From assembly GCF_018361265.1 (NCBI RefSeq), contig NZ_JAFLNH010000001.1:682001-746000 (forward strand): a DNA stretch of 64,000 bases, given 5' to 3'. A program made the position numbers and the translations under genes. This document shows, one piece after another, positions 47,649 through 57,087 of this stretch (position 1 is its first letter; each line of letters starts with the position of its first letter). Under the pieces are notes generated by a model. It was not told where the DNA came from, ran no database searches, and saw only the letters and a list, made by a program, of their open reading frames with translations. Source of the DNA: Mycobacterium sp. SM1. GTDB lineage: Bacteria > Actinomycetota > Actinomycetes > Mycobacteriales > Mycobacteriaceae.

Positions 47649-49332
47649 ATTGGCGCAGCCTGTCGGCCAGCCGGCGCCGCAGCGGCGGCGCCGGCGCGGT
47701 CGCCGCGGCCGCCAGCATGTCGGCGACATCGGTGAACTTGTTGCGGGGGCGCCCCGCGAGGTTGCCCCGCGCGATCTCGGCGGAATCGATGGCGTGCCAT
47801 CCCGCGGCGTCCACGACGTCCGGCTGCCGTTCCCGGACCAGTTTGGCTAGTGCGCCCGGCCCGGCCACCGGATCAGACAACAGGCCATCGTTGAAGTCGG
47901 CCACCAGGGCCTGCACGGTTTGCAGCGAGCAGGACTTGTTGGTGCCGATAAATCCGGTTGGCCCCCGTTTGATCCAGCCCGCCACGTAGGCACCGCGCAC
48001 CGGTCGGCCAGAGCCAGGGTCGATCACACGACCACCGTCGTTGGGAACTACGCCACCGGCCTCGTCGAACGGCAGATCGCGAATCGGCTTGCCGCGGTAT
48101 CCGATCGACGTCAGAACCAGGCCTGCGTCTAGCCAGTGCACCCGGTCGGTGCCGGTGACGGTGAACTCTATGCCGCTGGCATGCTGCTCACCGAGGACAC
48201 GCCTGGGCGTGAGCTGGTAGGCCAGCCGGATTCGCGGCCTAAGCGCCGGAGCCGAGCCGTCAGAAAGTTTGCTGAGGATCTGCAGCTTGGCTCTGGTCAA
48301 CGGGTCGGACACCATGGTCAGATCGCGCAGCACCAGCTTGCGGTCGGGGGCGTCGATCACGACATCGGCGGCGCTCGTCAGCCCGATCAACTCCGGCAGC
48401 GTGAACGCCGAGTGCGCTGGGCCGCGCCGCGCCGCAATCACCACCTCGCGGATTCCCGAGGCGCGCAACGCTTCCAGCGCATGGTCGGCGATGTCGGTGC
48501 GTGCCAGCTCACCCGGGTCGGCGGTGAGCACCCGGGCCACATCGAGGGCAACGTTGCCGTTGCCGATGACGACGGCGCGTTCGTGGCTGAAATCGACTGG
48601 CAGGCTGGTGAACTCGGGATGGCCGTTGATCCAGGCGACCAATTCGGTGGCGCTGCCGGTGCCGGGCAAGCCCATCCCGTCGATGGTTAGCCGCCGGTCA
48701 TGGGGCGCGCCGACGGCATACAGCACGGCGTGATGGTGGGCCAGCAGATCGGCGTGGCTCAGGTGCTTGCCGACCTCGACGTTGAGGAAAAAGCGAAAGC
48801 CACGCAGGCCGGCGATCCGGTCGAAAAGCCGGGTGAGCCGCTTGGTGTTCTGGTGATCGGGCGCCACCCCGGCCCGCAGCAGCCCGTAGGGCGTGGGCAG
48901 CTTTTCAAAGACATTCACCCGCACACCGTGCTGGGTGAGCAACTCGTCGGCGGCGTACATCGCCGCGGGCCCGGAGCCCACGATCGCCACGGTCAGCGGC
49001 CGGCGGCCGGTGCGCACCTCGGCGGCCGGCATCACCGGCGCCAGTTTCGATGTCGGCGGTAATTTCACGCCGGCCGGACGCGGCGGATAAAACGACGCGT
49101 TGAGCGCCACGAACGGCCACTGTTCGGGCTGCAGGCGGGTGTCGGGGACGATTGCGCCCACCGGGCAGGCGCTTACGCAGGCGCCGCAGTCCACGCAGGC
49201 AACCGGGTCGATGTAGAGCATCTCGGCGGTGGCGAACCCCGGCTCGTCGGGGGTCGGGTGAATGCAGTTCACCGGACAGGCGAAGACACAGGATCCGTCG
49301 TTGCAGCACGACTGGGTAATAACGTGCGGCAT
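47641..49332 (-). CDS. fprB: Ferredoxin/ferredoxin-NADP reductase fusion FprB
   Basis: The 563-aa protein is a two-domain redox enzyme. The N-terminal ferredoxin domain (1-60) has CCNDGSCVFACPVNC and CVDCGACVSACP cluster motifs; the first is of the CxxxxxC type suited to a 3Fe-4S or mixed cluster. The reductase part has FAD-binding VAIVGSGPAAMYAADELL (about 111-130) and NADP-binding VVIGNGNVALDVARVL. The family also includes adrenodoxin-reductase-like FprA. It would supply electrons to monooxygenases or diiron enzymes. The next gene on this strand, 44 bp upstream, is a diiron oxygenase. Confidence 0.93.
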   Translation of the reverse strand: MPHVITQSCCNDGSCVFACPVNCIHPTPDEPGFATAEMLYIDPVACVDCGACVSACPVGAIVPDTRLQPEQWPFVALNASFYPPRPAGVKLPPTSKLAPVMPAAEVRTGRRPLTVAIVGSGPAAMYAADELLTQHGVRVNVFEKLPTPYGLLRAGVAPDHQNTKRLTRLFDRIAGLRGFRFFLNVEVGKHLSHADLLAHHHAVLYAVGAPHDRRLTIDGMGLPGTGSATELVAWINGHPEFTSLPVDFSHERAVVIGNGNVALDVARVLTADPGELARTDIADHALEALRASGIREVVIAARRGPAHSAFTLPELIGLTSAADVVIDAPDRKLVLRDLTMVSDPLTRAKLQILSKLSDGSAPALRPRIRLAYQLTPRRVLGEQHASGIEFTVTGTDRVHWLDAGLVLTSIGYRGKPIRDLPFDEAGGVVPNDGGRVIDPGSGRPVRGAYVAGWIKRGPTGFIGTNKSCSLQTVQALVADFNDGLLSDPVAGPGALAKLVRERQPDVVDAAGWHAIDSAEIARGNLAGRPRNKFTDVADMLAAAATAPAPPLRRRLADRLRQLA

Positions 49333-49376
49333 GGACCGGCGTGTCTCCTAGCTTCCGTAGCGCGTCCGCAGGCGTC

Positions 49377-50393
49377 CTACGCGGCCGCGGCCGGGTGTTG
49401 CCGCTGTGGTTCGCTGCGATAACGGGACGGCTTGCCGTTGATCTTGCAGATCCGCCACACGATCTTGGCGGCGGGGTTCATCAGTCCGGTGTCGTAGCAG
49501 AGCATGCGGACGTCGGCGAACATGTCGCGCAGCATCTGGCGCGACTCCGGTGCGCGGAAGAACACTTCCTTCTTGACCTCGCGCGGGATGCCGAACTCCT
49601 GCCAGAAAGCCTTCGGCGGCACCACGATCGCTGAACACAGGACCCGCATCACCAGCGGGACGTACAGCGACAGCCAGAACCGCTTGCGCGGCGGCAGATG
49701 CGGAACCCGCTTGCGCAGGTACTCGTGGGCAAACGAGATATGCCGGGCCTCCTCGGCCACGTGGATCGCCATCACCCGCTCCATGATCGGGTGCAGCGTC
49801 TTGCCCTCGCGCAGCACGTTCTTCTGGGTGTGGTCGATGGGCTCCTCGCCGGCCAGCACGCCGAAGAAGAACGGAATCGGCAGCGGGCCGGCGACCAGCG
49901 GGATCACCTGTGCCGCCCAGCGCAGCAGCCGGGGCATGCCCGGCACGTCGGCACCGATGCGATTCACCATCTCCTGAAACATCATGGTGTGGTTGCACTC
50001 TTCGACCGCCTCGTGCAGGCAGTAGCGGTACTCGGGCGACCCGTTGGGCACCCAAAACGAGTACTGCATCAGGCCCCGAATCAAGATGTTCTCGAATTGC
50101 TGGCCGACCTTGGCCACGTTGGCCTGCCGATACCTGCCGATCTTGATCTGGCGCTCCTGCGATTGCGCCTGGTACCAGGGGTGGCGGCCCAGCGGGTCGG
50201 TCTGCGGCAGAATCCACCGCGGGTCGTTCTCGGTCACCGCGAATTCTGGCGACTTCCAATCGATGTCGGTGTACGGGTTGAAATTGCGCCGCACCGACCC
50301 CTCGGACAGGGTGGTCAACAGAGCCACATACTCGGCGTCGTCGCGCACCTCCATGTTGCGGCGCCACCGGTGCACCATTTTCGTCCGAGCCAT
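49377..50393 (-). CDS. AurF-like diiron oxygenase family protein (Rv0885-like)
   Basis: The product is 338 aa starting MARTKMVHRWRRNMEV; the frame is open 23 codons further upstream. Ligand motifs of the AurF/CmlI p-aminobenzoate N-oxygenase family are present: CLHEAVEECNHTMMFQEM and HVAEEARHISFAHEYLRK. A hydrophobic stretch (LLRWAAQVIPLVAGPLPIPF) lies between them. It matches H37Rv Rv0885 by position and length. The substrate is unknown. fprB follows on the same strand, a plausible electron donor. Confidence 0.87.
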   Translation of the reverse strand: MARTKMVHRWRRNMEVRDDAEYVALLTTLSEGSVRRNFNPYTDIDWKSPEFAVTENDPRWILPQTDPLGRHPWYQAQSQERQIKIGRYRQANVAKVGQQFENILIRGLMQYSFWVPNGSPEYRYCLHEAVEECNHTMMFQEMVNRIGADVPGMPRLLRWAAQVIPLVAGPLPIPFFFGVLAGEEPIDHTQKNVLREGKTLHPIMERVMAIHVAEEARHISFAHEYLRKRVPHLPPRKRFWLSLYVPLVMRVLCSAIVVPPKAFWQEFGIPREVKKEVFFRAPESRQMLRDMFADVRMLCYDTGLMNPAAKIVWRICKINGKPSRYRSEPQRQHPAAAA

Positions 50394-50563
50394 GTCAGCA
50401 GTCCCCAGGTAACGTTGAAAACTAGGCGTGTTATGCGGACACGGTACCGCCGGTATCGGCAATTAGCCAGATCTCGTCGGGCTGCTGTGACGAAACCGCC
50501 CCGAAAGGCCATCGGTGTGGGCTGGCTCACAGTGCTGCGGGGGCGGGCTTAGGCGTGGCTTAG

Positions 50564-51772
<1,209 letters not shown>

Positions 51773-52162
51773 CGGCCCCACCACGGCCCTGAAGCGAACC
51801 GTTGACGTGTCACATCACGGCGGACGGTAACTCGATCGACCGGAAGCAATCGGCCGGCGGATTCCTATTCGTCTGGTTCGTCTGGCGGCCAGGTCGGACC
51901 GATGCGTACTGGCCTCTTCCCCGCAGCCCTTGCACCAACAATACGTGATAAATACGTGTGTGGCCGACAGCCTTCGAGCCGGGCCAATTCCGGCGCGCGA
52001 TCACTCGGATCTCTTGGGCGAGTTAGCGTTCCGTGGGCCGTTGACAATGGCTGGCAAGCCCGCTCATGAGCATGTGCAACTCAAAACACACCACGGCAAC
52101 GGAACTGTCCCGCGGATAACAGCGACTAACGATATATGAACACCGAACTGCCGGGAGATGAC
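51773..52162 (+). other. Intergenic region between serC and a small membrane gene
   Basis: These 390 bp hold no frame with coding character and no tRNA or clear repeat. GATATATG at 52130 is A/T-rich and might be part of the promoter of the next gene. Confidence 0.4.
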
Positions 52163-52477
52163 ATGGCCGCAACGCCACGATCCTTCCCGCCGGGCCGCCA
52201 AGGAGAAGCTTTGCGGCAGGTGCAGCCGGCAAAGCACCGGTCGGTGCGCGTTCCGGTGGCAGGCCGGGTGCCGGTGCCTCCGCCCGATCAGCTTGCCCTC
52301 TTTGGGGCGCTCGGCGTTTTGGCGGCTGCGATCGCCATCAACTGGCCGGCGGCGCTGGTAGTCGGCGCGAGCATGGCCGTTGTGGTGCAACGGGTGAATG
52401 CGCGACCGACCACCCAACCAGCAGAGAGTGCCCCGCACCTCACCCAGGCCCAAGCCGCCCCAGCGCTGGCCGCGTAA
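52163..52477 (+). CDS. Small hypothetical membrane protein
   Basis: The product is 104 aa from MAATPRSF. This start has GGGAG 5 nt upstream, whereas the ATG nine codons earlier has none. The N-terminal 50 residues are basic and Pro/Gln-rich with VRVPVAGRVPVPPPDQLALF. Two short hydrophobic segments (about 53-85) follow, then a polar tail. The pattern resembles small mycobacterial membrane proteins of unknown function. No known domain is recognised. Confidence 0.6.
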   Translation: MAATPRSFPPGRQGEALRQVQPAKHRSVRVPVAGRVPVPPPDQLALFGALGVLAAAIAINWPAALVVGASMAVVVQRVNARPTTQPAESAPHLTQAQAAPALAA

Positions 52478-52802
52478 TACGAGCCCGTTCCCCGGTGCAG
52501 GCCGCGCTCGACAGGCCCGGCAGCATGACCACCCGCTGACGCCGGGTTGACGACGCCGTTCCTCAGGTGCGAGACGCAGCGGCGATCGCCCGGCCTCGAC
52601 GAGTGCCTCCGTAAGCGGGCGCTCGCCCCGACCACATAATCGCTCGGGGCGGCGTTGCTGTGGGCATGGGATGAGAACTCCCGAGCACTCAACTCGCACC
52701 AGCCGCCTGCCCCGCGTGTCAGCGCGGCTCCGGCCATTCCGTGCGTTACAGTGCGCTCACAGGCCCGGCGCTGGTCTGCCAAGAGCCTCCCGAGGAGAAG
52801 CC
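52478..52802 (+). other. Intergenic region upstream of sepH
   Basis: No gene is supported here. A GAGGAGAAG ribosome site sits directly before the sepH ATG at 52803. No other element is recognised. Confidence 0.4.
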
Positions 52803-53570
52803 ATGCGGGAACTCAAAGTCGTCGGCCTTGATGTCGACGGCAAACACATCATCTGCGAGGGTGATGACCCAGCCGAGAAGTTCAGGCTGCGCGCGGACGA
52901 TCGGCTGCGCGCGGCCGTGTGCGGCGACGGAATGGCTTCACGGCACGCCCAGATCGGCATCGAGGTTCCCAATATGTTGAGTCCCAAGGAGATTCAAGCG
53001 AAAATCCGGGCCGGCGCCTCTGTTGAGCAGGTGGCGGCGGCGGCCGGGGCCGATGTCGGTCGGGTCGCGCGGTTTGCCCACCCGGTGCTGCTTGAACGTT
53101 CCCGCGCTGCCGAGCTGGCAATGGCCGCACATCCGGTGCTCGCCGACGGTCCCGCGGTGATGACGCTGCTGGAGACCGTCACCGCCGCGCTGGCGGCCCG
53201 TGGCCTGGACCCCGATGACACCAGCTGGGACGCGTGGCGCAACGAAGACGGGTGCTGGACGGTGCAGTTGGCCTGGAAGGCCGGCCGGTCTGACAATGTC
53301 GCGCATTTCCGTTTCACCCCCGGTGCCCATGGGGGAACAATCACCGCCGTCGACGACGCGGCCAGCGAGCTCATCGACCCGGACTTCGACCGCCCGCTGC
53401 GGCCACTGGCCACCGTCGCCCAACTCGACTTCGACGAGCCCGGTGCCGCGCCGGCCCCCGACGCGCCGTCCGACGGGAAGGCCGAGCCGACACGCGCCCG
53501 CCGCCGCAGGCCGCCGGTTCCCGCATGGGAGGACGTGTTGCTGGGGGTGCGCTCGGGAAGCCCACGGTAA
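52803..53570 (+). CDS. sepH: Septation protein SepH (DUF3071)
   Basis: The 255-aa protein starts MRELKVVGLDVDGKHIICEG, the conserved DUF3071 opening. It contains a helix-turn-helix-like segment MLSPKEIQAKIRAGASVEQV (about 60-85), and the C-terminal half is less conserved with a basic RARRRRPPVPAWEDVLLG end. SepH interacts with FtsZ and promotes Z-ring assembly in Streptomyces and mycobacteria. It corresponds to H37Rv Rv0883c, next to serC. The start is fixed by GAGGAGAAG immediately upstream. Confidence 0.92.
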   Translation: MRELKVVGLDVDGKHIICEGDDPAEKFRLRADDRLRAAVCGDGMASRHAQIGIEVPNMLSPKEIQAKIRAGASVEQVAAAAGADVGRVARFAHPVLLERSRAAELAMAAHPVLADGPAVMTLLETVTAALAARGLDPDDTSWDAWRNEDGCWTVQLAWKAGRSDNVAHFRFTPGAHGGTITAVDDAASELIDPDFDRPLRPLATVAQLDFDEPGAAPAPDAPSDGKAEPTRARRRRPPVPAWEDVLLGVRSGSPR

Positions 53571-53618
53571 ACCGGTCAGCCCACACCCTGGCACGGCCAA
53601 GGTCGGGCTAGGTCAGGC

Positions 53619-53897
53619 TTAGAGTTGGCCCGACGCCCCAAGAGCGAGCAATATCAGCCAGGCGCCGGCCACCCCGGTCGCCGCTCCCAGTACAAACCAG
53701 CGCAGTACCGGGATGCGCCGCCAACCCCACAGGGTCGGCGCCAGCCCAGCGGCCGCGATGATGTTGAGGCCAACGGCTACCAGCGGGTGCACCCGAACCA
53801 GCCCCAGGCTCAACACCACCACTGCCGCCGCGATCACCGCGGCGACAAACCCCGCCACCGTCAGCCCGGTTCCCCACGGCGTGGGCTCGTCGCTCAC
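53619..53897 (-). CDS. DUF2537 small membrane protein (Rv0882-like)
   Basis: The 92-aa protein starts from GTG (VSDEPTPWGTGLTVAGF) and has three hydrophobic segments covering most of its length. It matches H37Rv Rv0882 in size and position. It lies 10 bp after the methyltransferase gene on the same strand, probably in one operon with it and the MarR regulator. Function unknown. The frame is open upstream into the methyltransferase gene. Confidence 0.82.
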   Translation of the reverse strand: MSDEPTPWGTGLTVAGFVAAVIAAAVVVLSLGLVRVHPLVAVGLNIIAAAGLAPTLWGWRRIPVLRWFVLGAATGVAGAWLILLALGASGQL

Positions 53898-53907
53898 CAA
53901 CGCGAGC

Positions 53908-54795
53908 CTAACTGGGGTGGCCGGCTCGTCCCGGGGCCGCCAGGGAGCGCTCGTAGAACGCCAGCGCGGCCGCGGTGGCGACGTTGAGGGAGTCGGTGCC
54001 GCGTGACATCGGGATGCGCACCCGCGCATCGCAGATCCGCATGGTGGCCGCGGTCAGCCCCGGACCCTCGGCGCCCACCAGCACCGCGACCCGATGGTCC
54101 CGCCGGGTAGCCATGACCTCCGGCAGCGGGAGGGCGGCACCGTGTGGTGTCATCGCCAGCAAATGAAAGCCACGTTGGCGCAGCGCCATGAGATCCGCCG
54201 GCCAATCGCGGGCGCGAGCATACGGCACGAGCAGCGCGTGGCCCATCGAAACCCGGACAGCCCGACGGTACAGCGGATCAGCGCAGCCGCTGCCCAACAC
54301 CACCGCGTCCACACCCAGGCCGGCCGCGTTACGGAAAATCGCGCCCAAATTCTCGTGGTCGTTGACGCCCTCGAGCACCGCGACGGTGCGCGCTCGGTCG
54401 ACCACCTGGGCAACACAGGGCTCCGGCACCCGCCGTGCGGCCGCCAGCACCCCGCGGTTGAGGTGAAAGCCGATCACCTGCGCCATCACCTCGGCAGACA
54501 CCCGGTAATACGGCGCGCAGCTGCGCTTCAGATCAGCTTTGAGTTCGGCGAGCCTGCGGTCGGTGCCGAGCAGGGCCAACGGCCTGAACCGAGACGCGAG
54601 CATACGCCGCACCACCAGCACGCCCTCGGCGATCACCAAGCCCCTGCCGGTCGGCAGATCGGGACGGTGGTCAACACTGTTTAAGTCGCGGAAATCGTCG
54701 AGCCGCGGATCGGCCGGGTCGCTCACGTCGAGGACCCGCACGCTGTCCCCGTCCGCAACGCTCCCGGTGTCCGCAGCGGCACCCCGTGTGCTCAC
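53908..54795 (-). CDS. SpoU/TrmH-family RNA 2'-O-methyltransferase (Rv0881-like)
   Basis: The 295-aa product has an N-terminal substrate-binding domain (about 45-125) followed by the SPOUT knot domain. All three motifs are present: [29 protein letters not shown] and [22 protein letters not shown]. It would methylate a ribose in rRNA or tRNA using SAM; the target cannot be told. The ATG overlaps the MarR stop (ATGA). Confidence 0.92.
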   Translation of the reverse strand: MSTRGAAADTGSVADGDSVRVLDVSDPADPRLDDFRDLNSVDHRPDLPTGRGLVIAEGVLVVRRMLASRFRPLALLGTDRRLAELKADLKRSCAPYYRVSAEVMAQVIGFHLNRGVLAAARRVPEPCVAQVVDRARTVAVLEGVNDHENLGAIFRNAAGLGVDAVVLGSGCADPLYRRAVRVSMGHALLVPYARARDWPADLMALRQRGFHLLAMTPHGAALPLPEVMATRRDHRVAVLVGAEGPGLTAATMRICDARVRIPMSRGTDSLNVATAAALAFYERSLAAPGRAGHPS

Positions 54796-55223
54796 GGGCT
54801 TTCGTCAACCAGCGCCAAGATCAGCCGGGCGGCGTGGCGTAGCGTGTCGCGCTGGGCGCTGTCCAGGGACGCAAGGCGTTGGGCCAGCCACTCGCGACCG
54901 GCGCGGCGCTCCGCCTCTAGCAGCTGAGCACCGGCAGTGGATACGGAGACCAGGACTTGGCGGCCGTCGACCGGATGGGCGCTGCGGTGCACCAAGCCCA
55001 GCTCCACCAACGACGCAACCACCCGAGTCATCGACGGCGGACGCACCCTTTCTCGGACCGCGAGTGCGCCGGGTGTCATCGGGCCCTCGGTGCCCAACGT
55101 CGCTAACGCCGACAGCTGCGACAACGACACCGGCGACTGGGAGCGGCGGAACCGCAACTGACGGGCCAGCCGCATGACCGCCAGCGACAAGTCGCTGGCC
55201 AGCCGCGTGTCCGCATCCATCAC
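54792..55223 (-). CDS. MarR-family transcriptional regulator (Rv0880-like)
   Basis: The 143-aa winged-helix regulator shows a DNA-recognition region [23 protein letters not shown] and a wing [16 protein letters not shown]. The flanking helices form the dimer interface. The position matches H37Rv Rv0880. It is first in an operon with the SpoU methyltransferase and DUF2537 genes. The effector is unknown; autoregulation would be usual for the family. Confidence 0.9.
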   Translation of the reverse strand: MMDADTRLASDLSLAVMRLARQLRFRRSQSPVSLSQLSALATLGTEGPMTPGALAVRERVRPPSMTRVVASLVELGLVHRSAHPVDGRQVLVSVSTAGAQLLEAERRAGREWLAQRLASLDSAQRDTLRHAARLILALVDESP

Positions 55224-55378
55224 AGCGCGAAGGGTACAACGGAATCAAAGAACGGGGCGTATTAACGAGCAGGGTCGTGCAGGCGCTAATGCGCCCGGGG
55301 CGCATACCCGCGGCGCGGCGCCGGCACCCCTTGCGGCCCCGGCGCCGCGCCGCCGCCGATATCGATATGTTGATCGCG

Positions 55379-55654
55379 ATGCCTGTGAACCGCGGTAGCA
55401 GTCCCCAACCGCCACCGCTGCCCGCGGCGCTGCTGGCGGTGTGGCCGGTCATCGCTGTCGGCGCGCTGGGCTGGCTGGCGGCCGCGGTGGTCGCGTTCGC
55501 CATCCCCACGTTTGAGAGCTGGCGGCCGGTGACGCTGGCCGGACTCGGCGTCGGGTTGCTCGGGACGGGTATCTTCCTATGGCAGCGCGACGCGGTCCGC
55601 CGCGGCGCGCGGGGAGCGCAAACCGGACTGGAATCGCCTTGCGACCGAACATGA
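55379..55654 (+). CDS. DUF2530 small membrane protein (Rv0879c-like)
   Basis: The 91-aa protein starts MPVNRGSSPQPPPLP, then has two hydrophobic segments (about 18-42 and 52-70) and a basic tail. The length equals that of H37Rv Rv0879c. ATG 55367 four codons upstream is equally possible, and neither has a strong ribosome site. It is divergent from the MarR gene. In H37Rv a PPE gene (Rv0878c) follows; here an SRPBCC gene does. Confidence 0.78.
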   Translation: MPVNRGSSPQPPPLPAALLAVWPVIAVGALGWLAAAVVAFAIPTFESWRPVTLAGLGVGLLGTGIFLWQRDAVRRGARGAQTGLESPCDRT

Positions 55655-55706
55655 ACGGCGGCCGAGTGCAGGCCGTGACCAGACCGTAACCAGGAGGTGG
55701 GGCCCG

Positions 55707-56162
55707 ATGCCAGCGCCGCTCTTGCAAGCACGGATCGATGTCGCGGCGCCGGTCGCGAAGGTCTGGGCGCTGATAGCTGATGTGCGCCGAATGCCGCAGT
55801 GGAGTCCGCAATGCCGCTGGATGATGCCGCTCGGTCCGTTGCGCCAGGGTGCCCGAACCGTCAACGTGAACCGCCGCAAGTTCCTCTTTTGGCCCACGAC
55901 CTGCACGATCACCGAGATCATCCCGGAGAAAAAGCTGGCGTTCAAAGTCAACGCCAACGGCACGATCTGGAGCTATGAGCTGGAGCCGACCGGCCAGGGA
56001 ACCCGGGTGGTCGAAAGCCGGCACGCCGAAGCCGGCGTCAAACCGGTGTCGACTCTGGCCGTGAACGCATTTTTTGGCGGGGTCGCGAACTTCGAGCGTG
56101 AACTCGTCGACGGGATGCACGCCACGCTGGCCAACATCAAAGCCGCCGCCGAGAACGGTTAG
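55707..56162 (+). CDS. SRPBCC family protein
   Basis: The 151-aa protein starts MPAPLLQARIDVAAPVAKVWALIADVRRMPQWSPQC, a textbook SRPBCC start with the conserved Trp. It ends in a long C-terminal helix (FGGVANFERELVDGMHATLANIKAA). AGGAGGT lies 9 nt upstream, an unusually strong ribosome site for this genome. The ligand is unknown. It converges on the DUF3027 gene 39 bp away. Confidence 0.85.
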   Translation: MPAPLLQARIDVAAPVAKVWALIADVRRMPQWSPQCRWMMPLGPLRQGARTVNVNRRKFLFWPTTCTITEIIPEKKLAFKVNANGTIWSYELEPTGQGTRVVESRHAEAGVKPVSTLAVNAFFGGVANFERELVDGMHATLANIKAAAENG

Positions 56163-56201
56163 TCAGCCATCCCCCAGGCCCACGACGCTGGCCGCAATGG
56201 C

Positions 56202-56978
56202 TTAACCGTCCACGATTTCCAGGACACCATCGTCGTACGGCTCATAGACCGGTGAGCCGCTGCCGGCCGGGGCGGGGGTATCGGAATGCGCCCCGCAGCC
56301 ATACTCGATATCGACGACGTGCCCGTCGGCGGATATCTCGTTGCCGCAGACCCCGAACATCGCCCCCAGCGATCCGGCCAGCGGCAAGAAAAAACCGCAG
56401 GTGCGGCACACCCGCGTGGTGGACTGCGCCATCGGCGAACGGGGGCCGTAGTCACCGTCGTGCCAGCGTTGGGCCGCCTGCGCGCGGCCCCAGGCGCTCA
56501 TCACCCAGCGCCGGCCCAGCCCGATTTCGGCGGCGGTGTCATCGACCTGGGGATCCCCGCTGGCGGTGTACCCCGGAACCAGCCGCGGATCCTCGGGTGG
56601 CGGCGCGAGCAGGTCGCCAGGGCCCAAATCCCCCGGCCGGACCCGCCGCTGCCATGGCACCCATTCCGGGGCCAACAACGCCGTCGGTCCGGGCAGCAAG
56701 ACCACCTCGCTGATCGTGGCATGATCAGCGCCCGGGTAGGCCGCCACCACGACCGCCCACTGCCAACCCCGATAGCCCGGCAGGTGCGCGAGGAACCGGT
56801 GGGTGGCGGCGACCTCGTCTTCGTAGCTGACTCCCAGATAGTCGCCGACCGTCTCGGGGCCGCTGAACTCCTCAACGGCCGCCCGGGCCTGGGCAACGGC
56901 GCCCTTGAGCACTGCGGCGAGCCGTTGCGGCCACGCGGCGGCAGCCGGTGCAGTGGATTGCTCGCTGGGGCTGGTCAC
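56202..56978 (-). CDS. DUF3027 family protein (Rv0877-like)
   Basis: The 258-aa protein from GTG 56978 (VTSPSEQSTAPAAAAW) has GAAGGA 6 nt upstream. Conserved DUF3027 segments are VGDYLGVSYEDEVAATHRFL, RGWQWAVVVAAYPGADHATISEVVLLPG and a zinc-ribbon-like TTRVCRTCGFFLPLAG with a later FGVCGN. This CxxC...CxxC-like pair could bind metal. The product matches H37Rv Rv0877. Function unknown. It is divergent from the MFS transporter gene. Confidence 0.85.
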   Translation of the reverse strand: MTSPSEQSTAPAAAAWPQRLAAVLKGAVAQARAAVEEFSGPETVGDYLGVSYEDEVAATHRFLAHLPGYRGWQWAVVVAAYPGADHATISEVVLLPGPTALLAPEWVPWQRRVRPGDLGPGDLLAPPPEDPRLVPGYTASGDPQVDDTAAEIGLGRRWVMSAWGRAQAAQRWHDGDYGPRSPMAQSTTRVCRTCGFFLPLAGSLGAMFGVCGNEISADGHVVDIEYGCGAHSDTPAPAGSGSPVYEPYDDGVLEIVDG

Positions 56979-57087
56979 GATGGTCCTTCTTTCCGGTACA
57001 TCATCAATACTGCCCGACGACCAGGCCAGCGAGCCACACCCCTGGCGCCTGCGGCCCCGGACAGCCGGCATGGGGGAGAATGAACGC

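Noticed and set aside
56905..57087. N-terminal extension of the MFS transporter
   Set aside because: It would overlap the DUF3027 gene and promoter; a GTG with a purine-rich ribosome site is available at 57088.
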